Source: Thiohalomonas sp963783235 (lineage in GTDB: Bacteria; Pseudomonadota; Gammaproteobacteria; Thiohalomonadales; Thiohalomonadaceae). From it: a stretch of DNA of 64,000 nt. Below the pieces are notes generated by a model. The model was not told where the DNA came from and searched no databases. It was given only the letters and a program-made list of their open reading frames with translations. A program made the translations under genes and the position numbers. The stretch spans positions 1,240,001 through 1,304,000 of the forward strand of contig CAWAMN010000002.1 in NCBI GenBank assembly GCA_963783235.1, read 5' to 3'. Shown piece after piece: positions 35,717-43,714 of this stretch. Each line of letters opens with the position of its first letter. The stretch's first letter is position 1.

Positions 35717-36156
35717 TCGGTCGCGACGAACTGGAGCGGCTGGTACCGCACAGGGGCGATATGTGCCTGCTTGACGGCGTTCTCTCCTGGGATGAAAACG
35801 CGTTGACCTGCATCACCGAAACCCATCGCGCTGCGGATAACCCACTGCGCAGCGGCGGGCGCCTGGCCGCAGTGCACGCCTTGGAGTACGGCGCCCAGGC
35901 GATGGCGGTGCACGGCGGACTGCTCGCCCGCAAACGCGGCGACGCTATCGGCGGCGGTTACCTGGCGGCGCTGCGCAACGTCTCGTTGCACGTCGCGCAA
36001 CTGGACGATATTGCTTCGCCTCTGACGGTTCATGCTGAACGGCTGATCGCGGAGGGCGGCAACCTGATTTACCAGTTTACGGTCAGAGCCGGGGAAACCG
36101 CGGTCGCGGAGGCCCGCGCCACGGTCATCGGCCAGACCGTCAAGGAGAAGGCATGA
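35701..36156 (+). CDS. apeP: HotDog-fold dehydratase, ApeP-like
   Basis: A 151-residue HotDog dehydratase with LERLVPHRGDMCLLDGVLSW, carrying the catalytic His-type motif, and LEYGAQAMAVHGGLLA. In aryl polyene systems ApeP works as a heterodimer with ApeI. It overlaps its neighbours on both sides (16 and 4 bases). Confidence 0.86.
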   Translation: MRKLLIGRDELERLVPHRGDMCLLDGVLSWDENALTCITETHRAADNPLRSGGRLAAVHALEYGAQAMAVHGGLLARKRGDAIGGGYLAALRNVSLHVAQLDDIASPLTVHAERLIAEGGNLIYQFTVRAGETAVAEARATVIGQTVKEKA

Positions 36157-36872
36157 AACGCGCCCTGATTACCGGCGGCAGCGGCGACATCGGCGGTGCC
36201 ATCGGCCGCCGGCTCGGCGCCGACGGCTTTCACGTCATCGTCCATGCCGGTCGACGCCTGGAACAGGCACAAGCGGTCGCCGAAGCAATCACCGCGGCGG
36301 GAGGCAGCGCCGAGGCGGTGAGCTTCGATGTGGGCCAGACGGCTGCCTGCGCGGACGCACTGAGGTCGGTTCTGGAGAGAGGCCCGATCCAGGTGTTGGT
36401 CAACAATGCGGGAATCCATAATGACGCCCCCCTGGCCGGCATGGGTCCCGATCAGTGGCACGAGGTGGTCAATGTCTCGCTCAACGGCTTCTATAACGTC
36501 ACCCATCCTTTGCTGATGGAGATGATGCGCACGCGCTGGGGCCGCATCATCAACATGTCGTCGGTGGCCGGGGTACTCGGCAATCGCGGCCAGGCCAACT
36601 ACGCCGCTGCCAAGGCGGGGCTCCATGCGGCCGGCAAATCCCTGGCGCTGGAGGTCGCCTCGCGCGGGATCACGGTCAACACCGTGGCACCGGGCGTGAT
36701 TGCCGGCCGCATGACGGAAGCGCTCTTCGATAGCGCGAGCATTAGACAGATTGTCCCTGCACAGCGGGCCGGCACCCCCGAAGAAGTCGCCGGCCTGGTC
36801 AGCTTTCTCGCCTCCGATATCGCCGGTTACATCTCCGGGCAGTGTATCGGTATCAATGGAGCCATGGCCTGA
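36153..36872 (+). CDS. apeQ: 3-oxoacyl-ACP reductase
   Basis: A 239-residue short-chain dehydrogenase of FabG type: NADPH motif TGGSGDIGGAIG (about 7-18), VNNAGIHND, and the catalytic Ser/Tyr/Lys set in MSSVAGVLGNRGQANYAAAK. Reduces beta-keto intermediates of the polyene chain. The stop overlaps the next start by one base (TGATG). Confidence 0.93.
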   Translation: MKRALITGGSGDIGGAIGRRLGADGFHVIVHAGRRLEQAQAVAEAITAAGGSAEAVSFDVGQTAACADALRSVLERGPIQVLVNNAGIHNDAPLAGMGPDQWHEVVNVSLNGFYNVTHPLLMEMMRTRWGRIINMSSVAGVLGNRGQANYAAAKAGLHAAGKSLALEVASRGITVNTVAPGVIAGRMTEALFDSASIRQIVPAQRAGTPEEVAGLVSFLASDIAGYISGQCIGINGAMA

Positions 36873-37591
36873 TGCGTGCTGCGGCAGTAATCCCCGCGTT
36901 CAACGAGGTGAAGACAATCCGAAGCCTGGTGAGCCGCGTGCTGGTCCAGGGCGTCGCTGTTATCGTCGTGGATGATGGCTCCGACGATGGCACGGTTGAA
37001 CAATTAAACGGCCTGGATGTCACTCTGCTTCGCAACGAGGTCAATAGCGGCAAGGGTGCCAGTCTTCGGCGCGGTATGGAGCGCGCCCTTGCCGATGGTG
37101 CCGAAGCGGTGGTGACCCTGGATGCCGACGGCCAGCACGCACCGGAAGATATCCGTCGCCTGCTCGAGGCGGCGGGCCGGAACCCCGGGCGCGTGATCGT
37201 CGGCGCCCGTATCCGCAACACCGAAAATGCGCCGAAGGCGCGTCTTTTCGCAAATCGCTTCGCTGATTTCTGGGTCTCCTGGGCGGCGGGGCGCCCCATC
37301 CGCGACTCCCAGTCGGGTTTTCGCCTCTACCCGGCGGCGGCCGCTCGGGCGATCCCCCGGACGGTCAATGGTGGCTTCGTTTTCGAAAGCGAGATCCTGA
37401 TCGAGCTGGCCCGGCGCGGGTTCCGCTTTACGACCGTACCCATCGCCTCCTGCTATCCCGAAGACGCGCGGCCGAGCCATTTTCGACCGGTCCGGGACAT
37501 AGCGCGTATCGTACGGATGGTCGCCTGGAAGCTGATCAGTCGGGGGTTATATCCCCAGGGTCTGGTCAGGGCGGTACTGAAGAGGGAATAA
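36872..37591 (+). CDS. Family 2 glycosyltransferase
   Basis: A 239-residue GT-A fold glycosyltransferase resembling dolichyl-phosphate-mannose-type enzymes: AAVIPAFNEVKTIRSLV, IVVDDGSDDGTVEQL, VTLDADGQHAPEDI (DxD) and FVFESEILIELARRG. No C-terminal membrane anchor. It overlaps the reductase stop. It probably supplies the glycosyl step that, with the separate acyltransferase at 29763, replaces the fused ApeJ of other clusters. Confidence 0.85.
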   Translation: MRAAAVIPAFNEVKTIRSLVSRVLVQGVAVIVVDDGSDDGTVEQLNGLDVTLLRNEVNSGKGASLRRGMERALADGAEAVVTLDADGQHAPEDIRRLLEAAGRNPGRVIVGARIRNTENAPKARLFANRFADFWVSWAAGRPIRDSQSGFRLYPAAAARAIPRTVNGGFVFESEILIELARRGFRFTTVPIASCYPEDARPSHFRPVRDIARIVRMVAWKLISRGLYPQGLVRAVLKRE

Positions 37592-37604
37592 AAAGAAGAG
37601 GGAA

Positions 37605-37635
37605 GCGGACGGGGTTGCAACGAACCCCGCCCGTG
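37605..37635 (+). terminator. Hairpin at the end of the aryl polyene operon
   Basis: GGGGTT / AACCCC stem with loop GCAACG (37611-37628), extendable outwards, between two converging genes. No T-run, so termination is likely but not certain. Confidence 0.45.
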
Positions 37636-37639
37636 GCAC

Positions 37640-38032
37640 TTACAGAGTCACCAATTGCGCATTGATGGTCTGCTGCAGGCGCTGCACCCACCCGTTGTAG
37701 TTACTGTGGATATTGGTGCCGTCATACTTCAGGTTCGTGCTGTCCTTGTACAGGATGCTGTAGGATTTCGGCGAATACTTGATATCTACCTGCGCAACAT
37801 GGTCGCGCAGATGGAGCGTTCCCAGCAGCTCGCCATCCTTTACCGGGCGAATCTGCCAACCGAGGCTGGCGCCGGCGAGGATGATGGCTTTCTTGACCTT
37901 CTCGGCGCTCATGGCCTTCTCAGAGGTCGAAACAATCGCTGCATCCTCGACGTTATAGACCGGGGCGGTGCGACACGCGGCCAATCCGAGGACCGCGACA
38001 ACCAGCAAAATCTTCCCGAACGAACGCTTCAT
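37640..38032 (-). CDS. Small lipoprotein of unknown function
   Basis: A 130-residue lipoprotein: signal MKRSFGKILLVVAVLGLAAC with lipobox LAAC, then AGASLGWQIRPVKDGELLGTL and YSPKSYSILYKDSTNLKYDG, a pattern seen in small periplasmic lipoproteins beside polyene clusters and elsewhere. Start at 38032 is preceded by GGGAG. Function unknown; convergent with the aryl polyene genes. Confidence 0.82.
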   Translation of the reverse strand: MKRSFGKILLVVAVLGLAACRTAPVYNVEDAAIVSTSEKAMSAEKVKKAIILAGASLGWQIRPVKDGELLGTLHLRDHVAQVDIKYSPKSYSILYKDSTNLKYDGTNIHSNYNGWVQRLQQTINAQLVTL

Positions 38033-38234
38033 AAATGACTCCCTTTTCCGTTTTTTTTCTGATCTGCGGTTCTTCCACCGCGCAAAGATGATACCGGCTA
38101 GGTAATACCGCCGACAACAATCGCGAACAGACAGGAATCTTTCAAGAGGCCGGGGACGAGCGAATGAGGCGCCCTGGATTTTGGTAGATGGCACCGACCG
38201 CGTTTCAATCAGGCCGCATTTTCACGCTGAAGCG

Positions 38235-39326
38235 TCACGCCCGCCCGGGTCCCCTGGCCAGGGTCATGATCGTCTGGCAAATACCGACTCCATCGTCGAT
38301 ATCGATCATGGCGAGGCCGGCCTGATCGATAGACCGCCTGAAATCGGCAAGGCTGTACATCTTGCTACAGCCGTTCGCCATGGAAGTGAAATAGGGCGAG
38401 GTATTGATGATGCAATAGGCCGAGGTCTGGAACCGCTGTCGGTCCCAAAGCGGTTCCATGATCATGATTCGACCATCCTCGCTGAGTGCCGCTTTGGCCT
38501 TTTTCAAAATTCGAACAATGTCCGACTTACTGAAGCAATCGAGGAATTGGCTCATCCAGATCAGATCGTACTCGCCTTCCAGGGGCTCGGGATCCAGGAT
38601 GTTGGCAGCGATTGTAGTCACGCGACCAAGGAGCTTTTTTTCCGCCAGATTCCTCTCAAACAGAGCGATTTGTTCGGGCAGATCCAGGAGCGTGATGGCC
38701 ATCGTTTCGCTGCTTTCGGCCAGAGCAATAGAGAAGTTGCCGGTGTTTCCGCCGACCTCAAGAAACCGACCGGGTTTTTCGGCCAGCACCTTTCCCTTGG
38801 CCGCCTTGAGTGCAGAGTCAGAGTAGTAATGGTCGAATCGAAACCAACTGTTCCGCACTTTTTCCGGCAGGCTGGAAAGACCCGGATAGATCACCTGCCA
38901 GTCGCCGAACTCCTTCAGGCCGACAGGTTGCCCCCGCTCCACCGACTCATCGAGATGGAATAGTGCCTTGTAGTTGACGTGGTGGTTGTAATCCATATTG
39001 ATGTTCGTCATCTCATCAGCGAGGATGAACCACCCTGTTTTGGTCAGAAACCAACGGTCGTTTTCCCAATAGACCACGTCCGCGCTCATGCCGGTTTCCA
39101 GCAACGTTTCCAGGCCGTACTCGGCAAGACCCGTCTCTTCCATAAGTTCGGCGATCGCCAGTCCGCCCCGGCTCTGTTCCAGCGCTTTCAACACCCCGAG
39201 ATCGCGAAGCGCCCGGGTGGCCTGAAAAATGACGGGTGCAAAGGCGATGCGCTGGGCCTCATATTGAGCTTCCAGCGCACTGGGCTCGTCCTTGCCATCG
39301 TGAAACAGATCTTTCATTCCGCGCAC
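38235..39326 (-). CDS. SAM-dependent methyltransferase, O-methyltransferase type
   Basis: A 363-residue protein with an N-terminal dimerisation-like helical region (IFQATRALRDLGVLKALEQSRGGLAIAELMEETGL) and a C-terminal Rossmann methyltransferase (RFLEVGGNTGNFSIALAES, LLDLPEQIALFERNL, DLIWMSQFLDCFSKSDIVRIL). This layout matches methyltransferases found in aryl polyene clusters, where the aryl head group can be methylated; it lies just beyond the cluster on the other strand, so a pathway link is inferred. Start GTG at 39326 or ATG at 39317. Confidence 0.82.
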   Translation of the reverse strand: MRGMKDLFHDGKDEPSALEAQYEAQRIAFAPVIFQATRALRDLGVLKALEQSRGGLAIAELMEETGLAEYGLETLLETGMSADVVYWENDRWFLTKTGWFILADEMTNINMDYNHHVNYKALFHLDESVERGQPVGLKEFGDWQVIYPGLSSLPEKVRNSWFRFDHYYSDSALKAAKGKVLAEKPGRFLEVGGNTGNFSIALAESSETMAITLLDLPEQIALFERNLAEKKLLGRVTTIAANILDPEPLEGEYDLIWMSQFLDCFSKSDIVRILKKAKAALSEDGRIMIMEPLWDRQRFQTSAYCIINTSPYFTSMANGCSKMYSLADFRRSIDQAGLAMIDIDDGVGICQTIMTLARGPGRA

Positions 39327-39724
39327 ACACTCTTCGAAGGTGCGCCGTATTCTACGGATAGCGGCCCTGTTCCGCCAAATTGGCGCTGATGCTATCGAGG
39401 GCGGCGCCCGGCAGGGAGCGAACAGGCGAAATGTCCTGCAGTGGGGGTCAGCTTTCTGGCGGGATTGTGCTGCGACTGTCTGTTCAACTTCATGCAGCCG
39501 CAGAGCAAAGGCAGTGTCGTCTTCATTGGAAACGCCACTATGGCGTGCTTCCTTAAACGCCTAAATCTGCGTTGCAAATATCGGGACACCGCCCGATGGA
39601 AACGTTCATTCAAGCCGAAAAGTTGTCGGCGTTGGGGACGCCGGCGGGCGGCGTTGCCCACGCTCGGGTGGGCACGAGTAATGCGTTCTACCATTACATT
39701 TGTGCGCCTGCCAAGGAGACGGCG
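39327..39724. other. Gene-poor stretch with a histidine-kinase remnant
   Basis: No intact gene. In the frame that continues into the KaiB-like gene, 39596-39664 reads ETFIQAEKLSALGTPAGGVA then H, which closely matches the HisKA H-box region of sensor kinases (QSEKLSALGTLAAGVAHELN in the kinase at 21.9 kb). Both sides are unrelated sequence, so this is a fossil of a kinase gene next to kaiB-like. Confidence 0.55.
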
Positions 39725-40057
39725 ATGGGAGAGAAAGGACAAGAGTACGTATTCCGGCTTTATACCTCCGACCGACTTGAACAAATGCAGGCGTTTGTCG
39801 ATGATTTGCGGGAAGTAGTGGAGAAACATTTCCCTGGGTGCTGTCGCATCGAGCTCATCGATGTGCTCTCCGATCCGGAGCAAGCAGCCGAAGATCGCGT
39901 CTTCGTTACCCCAACTCTGCTGAAGGCCCAGCCTGAGCCGGTGCAGCGGGTTATTGGCGATCTGTCGGAGCCCGAGGAGGTGCTCGCGGTTCTGGGAATT
40001 CTGTCCAGAGAGCCGAAGCGTCCTGCTCCCCCTGGCGATCATGCCAATCCTTCGTGA
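39725..40057 (+). CDS. KaiB-like circadian-clock-family protein
   Basis: A 110-residue thioredoxin-fold KaiB-type protein: EYVFRLYTSDRLEQMQAFVD, IELIDVLSDPEQAAEDRVFV then TPTLLK, and QRVIGDLSEPEEVLAVLGIL. No kaiA or kaiC gene is in the window. Non-cyanobacterial KaiB paralogues are associated with KaiC-like ATPases or sensor kinases; the kinase fossil directly upstream fits that. The frame extends upstream through the fossil, but MGEKGQEYVF is the sensible start. Confidence 0.82.
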   Translation: MGEKGQEYVFRLYTSDRLEQMQAFVDDLREVVEKHFPGCCRIELIDVLSDPEQAAEDRVFVTPTLLKAQPEPVQRVIGDLSEPEEVLAVLGILSREPKRPAPPGDHANPS

Positions 40058-40084
40058 GGGGACCCTGCCGCCGCTTCCAAACAC

Positions 40085-40205
40085 GTGTTCCGAAATGGTA
40101 GGGGGACTAAGGAGAAGGCCAGGATGAGGGGGGGATCAAAAATCAGGCCGTTATCAGGCATTGACCCCCCTCACCCCGACCCTCTCCCGCTGGAGAGGGC
40201 GTTTT
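40085..40205. repeat. Degenerate miniature element with hybrid ends
   Basis: The left end (GTGTTCCGAAATGGT) matches an end of the GCTGTyCCGAAA family; the right end (GCGTTTTTCAACGGC) matches an end of the GCAGGCTGTTGAAAAA family at 49961. Between them GGAGAAGGCCAGGATGAGGG and its imperfect complement (about 40165-40187) form a long inverted repeat. Apparently a recombinant or decayed copy. It fills most of the gap between kaiB-like and the next gene. Confidence 0.6.
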
Positions 40206-40267
40206 TCAACGGCATCGTAGCCGTTGCCTCACGCCACCATCTACTCCGGGCGGGGGTATCCCTTGGC

Positions 40268-40645
40268 TCAGACGGCCATCTTTTCACGCAGATCCTTGCA
40301 CGTGCTTTCGCAATGGCGGCATATCTCGGCACAGACTCGACAGTGCTCATGGTGACCAGCCCACCGTTCACACTCATCGGCACACAGGCCGCACGCCGTT
40401 GCGCAAGCATCAATTTGGCCTTTAACCATTGTCAGGTTTGATTCGGTTTGCCGTGAAAAGAGTCGCCCGGTCGTCTCACAAATATCCGCGCAATCCAGGC
40501 AAGTCCGAATGCACCGCCGCAGAGCCATGGCATCCTCTTCTCCCAGACAATCGTCGCCACATGCGGTACAGGTTTGCGAACAGGCAAAGACTTCCTGTGC
40601 CGCACTGGATAGTAACCCCATGTCCATATGCCGCAAGGCCGGCAC
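40268..40645 (-). CDS. Four-helix-bundle copper-binding protein (Csp-like)
   Basis: A 125-residue cysteine-rich protein of the Csp/DUF326 group with about 14 Cys spaced along helices: ACSQTCTACGDDCL, CIRTCLDCADICETT, CATACGLCADECERW and CRVCAEICRHCESTC. Members store many Cu(I) ions inside the helix bundle. No signal peptide, so a cytoplasmic Csp3-type store is likely. No other copper gene is nearby. Confidence 0.88.
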   Translation of the reverse strand: MPALRHMDMGLLSSAAQEVFACSQTCTACGDDCLGEEDAMALRRCIRTCLDCADICETTGRLFSRQTESNLTMVKGQIDACATACGLCADECERWAGHHEHCRVCAEICRHCESTCKDLREKMAV

Positions 40646-40752
40646 TTAAAGGCAAGTGAAGCCAATCGGATTTTAGCTGCAAACAGCTATGTCTACGGAG
40701 CTTCGCTGATGGCGGCCGGGGCTCGCTCTTGGTAGTCCTCCAGAAGCGAAAC

Positions 40753-40785
40753 GGCCCCCGAAATCGGGGGCCAGCTCACCATCTG
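40753..40785 (-). terminator. Terminator of the SHOCT gene
   Basis: Perfect 9-bp stem GGCCCCCGA / TCGGGGGCC (40753-40772) followed on the minus strand by GTTTCGCTTCT, starting just after the SHOCT gene stop. Confidence 0.75.
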
Positions 40786-40787
40786 TA

Positions 40788-41009
40788 TCAGTACACTATC
40801 GAGCCGGACTCGATATCCTCTTTTCGTTGCAAATATTCTTCCCGTGATAGGTCGCCAGCTTCGTACTGCTCTTCGAGCTTGTTCAGGGCTTCCTTGTTTT
40901 GGTATTCGTAGGCTCCTGCCGCCGCACCTGCGCCGGCGAGCCCCGCACAGCCCGAGAAACCTAAACCGATCGCTGCCATGATCAGAAGAGCTGCAAATTT
41001 CCTTACCAT
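40788..41009 (-). CDS. Small SHOCT-domain lipoprotein
   Basis: A 73-residue protein: lipoprotein signal (about 1-21, lipobox FSGC), a short Ala/Gly-rich stretch, and a C-terminal SHOCT motif ALNKLEEQYEAGDLSREEYL then QRKEDIE. The start at 41009 is preceded by AGGAGGGA, which decides against a longer upstream frame. SHOCT motifs mediate oligomerisation; role unknown. Confidence 0.82.
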   Translation of the reverse strand: MVRKFAALLIMAAIGLGFSGCAGLAGAGAAAGAYEYQNKEALNKLEEQYEAGDLSREEYLQRKEDIESGSIVY

Positions 41010-41373
41010 CGAATATCCCTCCTGTTTGAGACTCGACCACCAGCCCCTAACCTGTGCCTCCAGCTCAGCTGTCTGAGTACGTCGCCCTGGAGGGGTTCCG
41101 GAGCCTTTCCTGTCATGTTGGCTTGCCGGATGGGATGCGCCCGGAGAATCGTTCAAGCCCGCACTGTCGGCACCCAGTGCTGGCCAAACCGGGAAAACCC
41201 GCCCCTTCTCCGCTGCGCGTCAGCGGCGTTTGCCGCGGCGTACGAGAGACTTCACCGGTTGTGTGTGACTCTCTTTCCATTTCCGCCTTTGCGTTTTCGA
41301 TACCCGTGTTTACCGAGCGTGGCAAAGATAGCCAAGAAAGAAATCCGTAAGACTGCGTAGGCGCGACGGTGCG
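41010..41373. other. Intergenic region, no gene seen
   Basis: 364 bases between the SHOCT gene and the BrkB gene, both on the minus strand. Short frames in several phases lack protein-like features. It should contain the SHOCT promoter and the BrkB 3' end. No repeat element recognised. Confidence 0.4.
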
Positions 41374-42330
41374 CTACGCCCTGAAACGGTCGCGGTCTTC
41401 GTCCGCGGGTGTCGCCCCACGCTGACCCTGGGGGCGGGGTTCGCCCGCGGTCGTGTCGGCACGGGTCTGTAGCTCCATTTCACTGTTCATCTCGGCACCG
41501 AGAAGGATGACGAACGCGGAGATATAGAACCACATCAGGAGAATGACCACCGCGGCCATCGAACCATAGGTCGCATTGTAAGAGCCGAAATTGGCGACGT
41601 ACCAAGAGAAGAGTCCGGAGGCGATAAGCCAAAGCAGCGTCGCAGATAACGCCCCATAACTCAGCCAGCGCCACTGAGCCGGCCGGCGACTTGGGCCCAA
41701 GCGATACAGGATTCCAATCGCGACAACCGCCAGCAGGGCCACGACGGGCCACCGTAGCCAATTGACAAGCGTCTGGGCGATACCGGGCAGGTTCAAAGTC
41801 CCGAGTAGAGCGGGCGCGGCGATAACCAGCACCGAGGCGATGATGACCGCGACGATGGCACCCAGCGTCAGGAGCAGAGCCATGGCGTTGAGGCGAAAAA
41901 AGCCACGCTCCTCCTCTTCCTCATGAACAATATTTAACGCCGTCATGAGGGATTTGGTCCCTTTGGTGGCACTCCAGAGCGCCACGAGGATACCGATCAG
42001 GACCCCAATGCCCAGCTGGGAGCCGGAGCTTTGTGCGACTTTTTGCAGCTGACTGGAGATGATCGAGGCCGCCTCTTGAGGCATGAAACCCTGAAGCGTG
42101 CTGACAAAGCGTTCCACGTCCGACGGGTTGGCCACCAACCCGTAGACGGAGATCAGGGCGACGAGCCCCGGGAAGAGGGCCAAAAAGGCATAGAATGCCA
42201 CCCCCGCTGATACGATGCTCAAGTTGTCCCGCCTGACCTCGCCCTTAACGCGCTTGCCGACCGCCTTCCAATCTCCGGCACGCAACTGCCGCGGCTCGGC
42301 TGCGTCTGTCGCCTGGTACTCGCTTCCCAT
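41374..42330 (-). CDS. YihY/BrkB-family membrane protein
   Basis: A 318-residue inner-membrane protein with six hydrophobic helices, typical YihY/BrkB: NLSIVSAGVAFYAFLALFPG, LWSATKGTKSLMTALNIVHE, FGSYNATYGSMAAVVILLMW and YISAFVILLGAEMN. Charged C-terminal tail. Function of the family is not settled (once called RNase BN in error). Start at 42330 (MGSEYQ) preceded by AGGGA. Confidence 0.88.
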   Translation of the reverse strand: MGSEYQATDAAEPRQLRAGDWKAVGKRVKGEVRRDNLSIVSAGVAFYAFLALFPGLVALISVYGLVANPSDVERFVSTLQGFMPQEAASIISSQLQKVAQSSGSQLGIGVLIGILVALWSATKGTKSLMTALNIVHEEEEERGFFRLNAMALLLTLGAIVAVIIASVLVIAAPALLGTLNLPGIAQTLVNWLRWPVVALLAVVAIGILYRLGPSRRPAQWRWLSYGALSATLLWLIASGLFSWYVANFGSYNATYGSMAAVVILLMWFYISAFVILLGAEMNSEMELQTRADTTAGEPRPQGQRGATPADEDRDRFRA

Positions 42331-42732
42331 GACGTGATCCCTGGAGTTGCCACGTGACGTTACCCCGAAGTCTAAGAACGGCCTGTGACCGGCCACAATC
42401 CGTATCATTGCGAGTCCGGCGCGGGTTCCGTTGAAGGGGAAAAAAACCGACGCCCTGCGGCGTCGGCCGAGTCACTCAGGAGGCACGCTTTATCAGTGTA
42501 GCGATCGCGAACTCAACCGCTTACTCCAGGCCGCTTACTGGGTGCCGGAGCGATTCGACGCCCCCCTGGCTTCCCGACTGCTCCTCCTGGAAGGCGGAGA
42601 ATTCGGCCTGTTCGCATTTGGCCTGAAAGTAAGACGGAGAAGAGATCGTTTCTATCGTGGGAAATACGAAGATATGGAGCTTGTTCTTGTAACAAGCCGC
42701 TGCGTCTATGGCCCGGCCGCTCCCGCTTCTAT
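42331..42732. other. Intergenic region with a possible decayed small gene
   Basis: 402 bases between two minus-strand genes. On the minus strand a frame from 42736 reads YKNKLHIFVFPTIETISSPS onward to a TAA at 42523-42521, then continues in the same frame AVEFAIATLIKRAS to a TGA near 42480, followed at once by a strong terminator. This could be a small gene with a premature stop, or coincidence. Confidence 0.3.
42440..42466 (-). terminator. Strong intrinsic terminator, minus strand
   Basis: Perfect 8-bp stem CCGACGCC / GGCGTCGG with a 4-base loop, followed on the minus strand by seven Ts. Serves the minus-strand genes to its right (cytosine deaminase and beyond). Confidence 0.85.
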
Positions 42733-43185
42733 TCACTCTCGCCCAATGTCTTCATTCCAGATGTCGGGGGATTGCTGAATGAATCGCCGCATCAACTCGG
42801 TACATTCAGGGTCATTGAGCTCAATCACCTGAACGCCCGCTTCGCGGAGCCAGTCCAGGTGACCGGCGAAGTTTTTGGACTCGCCGACAACCACCGTGCC
42901 GATGCGAAACTGACGGATCAGCCCTGAGCAGTACCAGCACGGCGCCAGTGTGGTGACGAGAATCTTGTCACGGTAGGAGGTCTGCCGGCCCGCTTTGCGA
43001 AACGCGTCGGTTTCACCGTGGGCTGAAGCATCATTATCCTGCACCCGCCGATTACGGCCGCGGCTCAGCAACCTCGGTTGTGAGTCGAACATGGCGGCGC
43101 CGACGGGCACGCCGCCCTCCTCGAAGCCCGCCTGCGCCTCTTCATAAGCGGGTTTCAGCAATGCGAGCCAATCCTTGGCGTCCAT
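42733..43185 (-). CDS. Cytosine/nucleoside deaminase, yeast FCY1-like
   Basis: A 150-residue zinc deaminase: HGETDAF gives the His ligand and catalytic Glu, and TLAPCWYCSGLI gives the two Cys ligands. The start (YEEAQAGFEEGGVPVGAAMF) and end (RFIQQSPDIWNEDIG) resemble yeast cytosine deaminase more than the bacterial CodA amidohydrolase. Likely deaminates cytosine or a related base. Followed by a terminator-containing gap; the GYD gene lies 14 bases upstream on the same strand. Confidence 0.87.
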   Translation of the reverse strand: MDAKDWLALLKPAYEEAQAGFEEGGVPVGAAMFDSQPRLLSRGRNRRVQDNDASAHGETDAFRKAGRQTSYRDKILVTTLAPCWYCSGLIRQFRIGTVVVGESKNFAGHLDWLREAGVQVIELNDPECTELMRRFIQQSPDIWNEDIGRE

Positions 43186-43199
43186 CGCTCAAACCGTTC

Positions 43200-43592
43200 T
43201 CAGGGCAATTCCGAAATCAGGTTCCCGTACTGCTCTTCCGTAAACAGCCGATGGGTTTCGGTGCGAACGTTGCCGCCCGAGGCGATGGCAAGGGCCATTT
43301 TGGCGACCGCCTCATCGCTGGGAGCTTCGAGAATGAAGATCGTGTCGAATTCGCTGCCCAGGATTCCGTAGAAGGTCTTCATCTCACCGCCCATACTCCG
43401 GACTATCTCCTTCGCCGCCTCCACCCGCGCCGGGCTCTGCTTGATGTTTTCCATGCCGTTCGCAGTGAAACCAAAGAAGATCGCATACGGTTTCATCATT
43501 TCACCTCCCGGTTCCGGCTGTTGTGCAAGGGAATAGGTAGAGAAAAGAATGAGTACCAGTGAGAGAAGTAATGTCAGCGTCCTGCTGTTCAT
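43200..43592 (-). CDS. Exported GYD-domain protein
   Basis: A 130-residue protein with a signal peptide (about 1-23, ends YSLAQQ) and a GYD-type ferredoxin-like domain: FFGFTANGMENIKQSPARVEA, MKTFYGILGSEFDTIFILEAP and GGNVRTETHRLFTEEQY. GYD proteins are usually cytoplasmic, so the signal peptide is unusual. Function unknown. The start at 43592 is preceded by AAAGGAGA. Confidence 0.8.
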   Translation of the reverse strand: MNSRTLTLLLSLVLILFSTYSLAQQPEPGGEMMKPYAIFFGFTANGMENIKQSPARVEAAKEIVRSMGGEMKTFYGILGSEFDTIFILEAPSDEAVAKMALAIASGGNVRTETHRLFTEEQYGNLISELP

Positions 43593-43714
43593 CCGATTCT
43601 CCTTTCGGCTTTGTTGCGATGATCCACTCTGCCGCGCGCGGCGCTTCAATCAATGATTCCAGCGTGTCGGTCATATTGTAGTCACTTCCGCAGCCCCGCT
43701 TTCCGGCACAGAAT

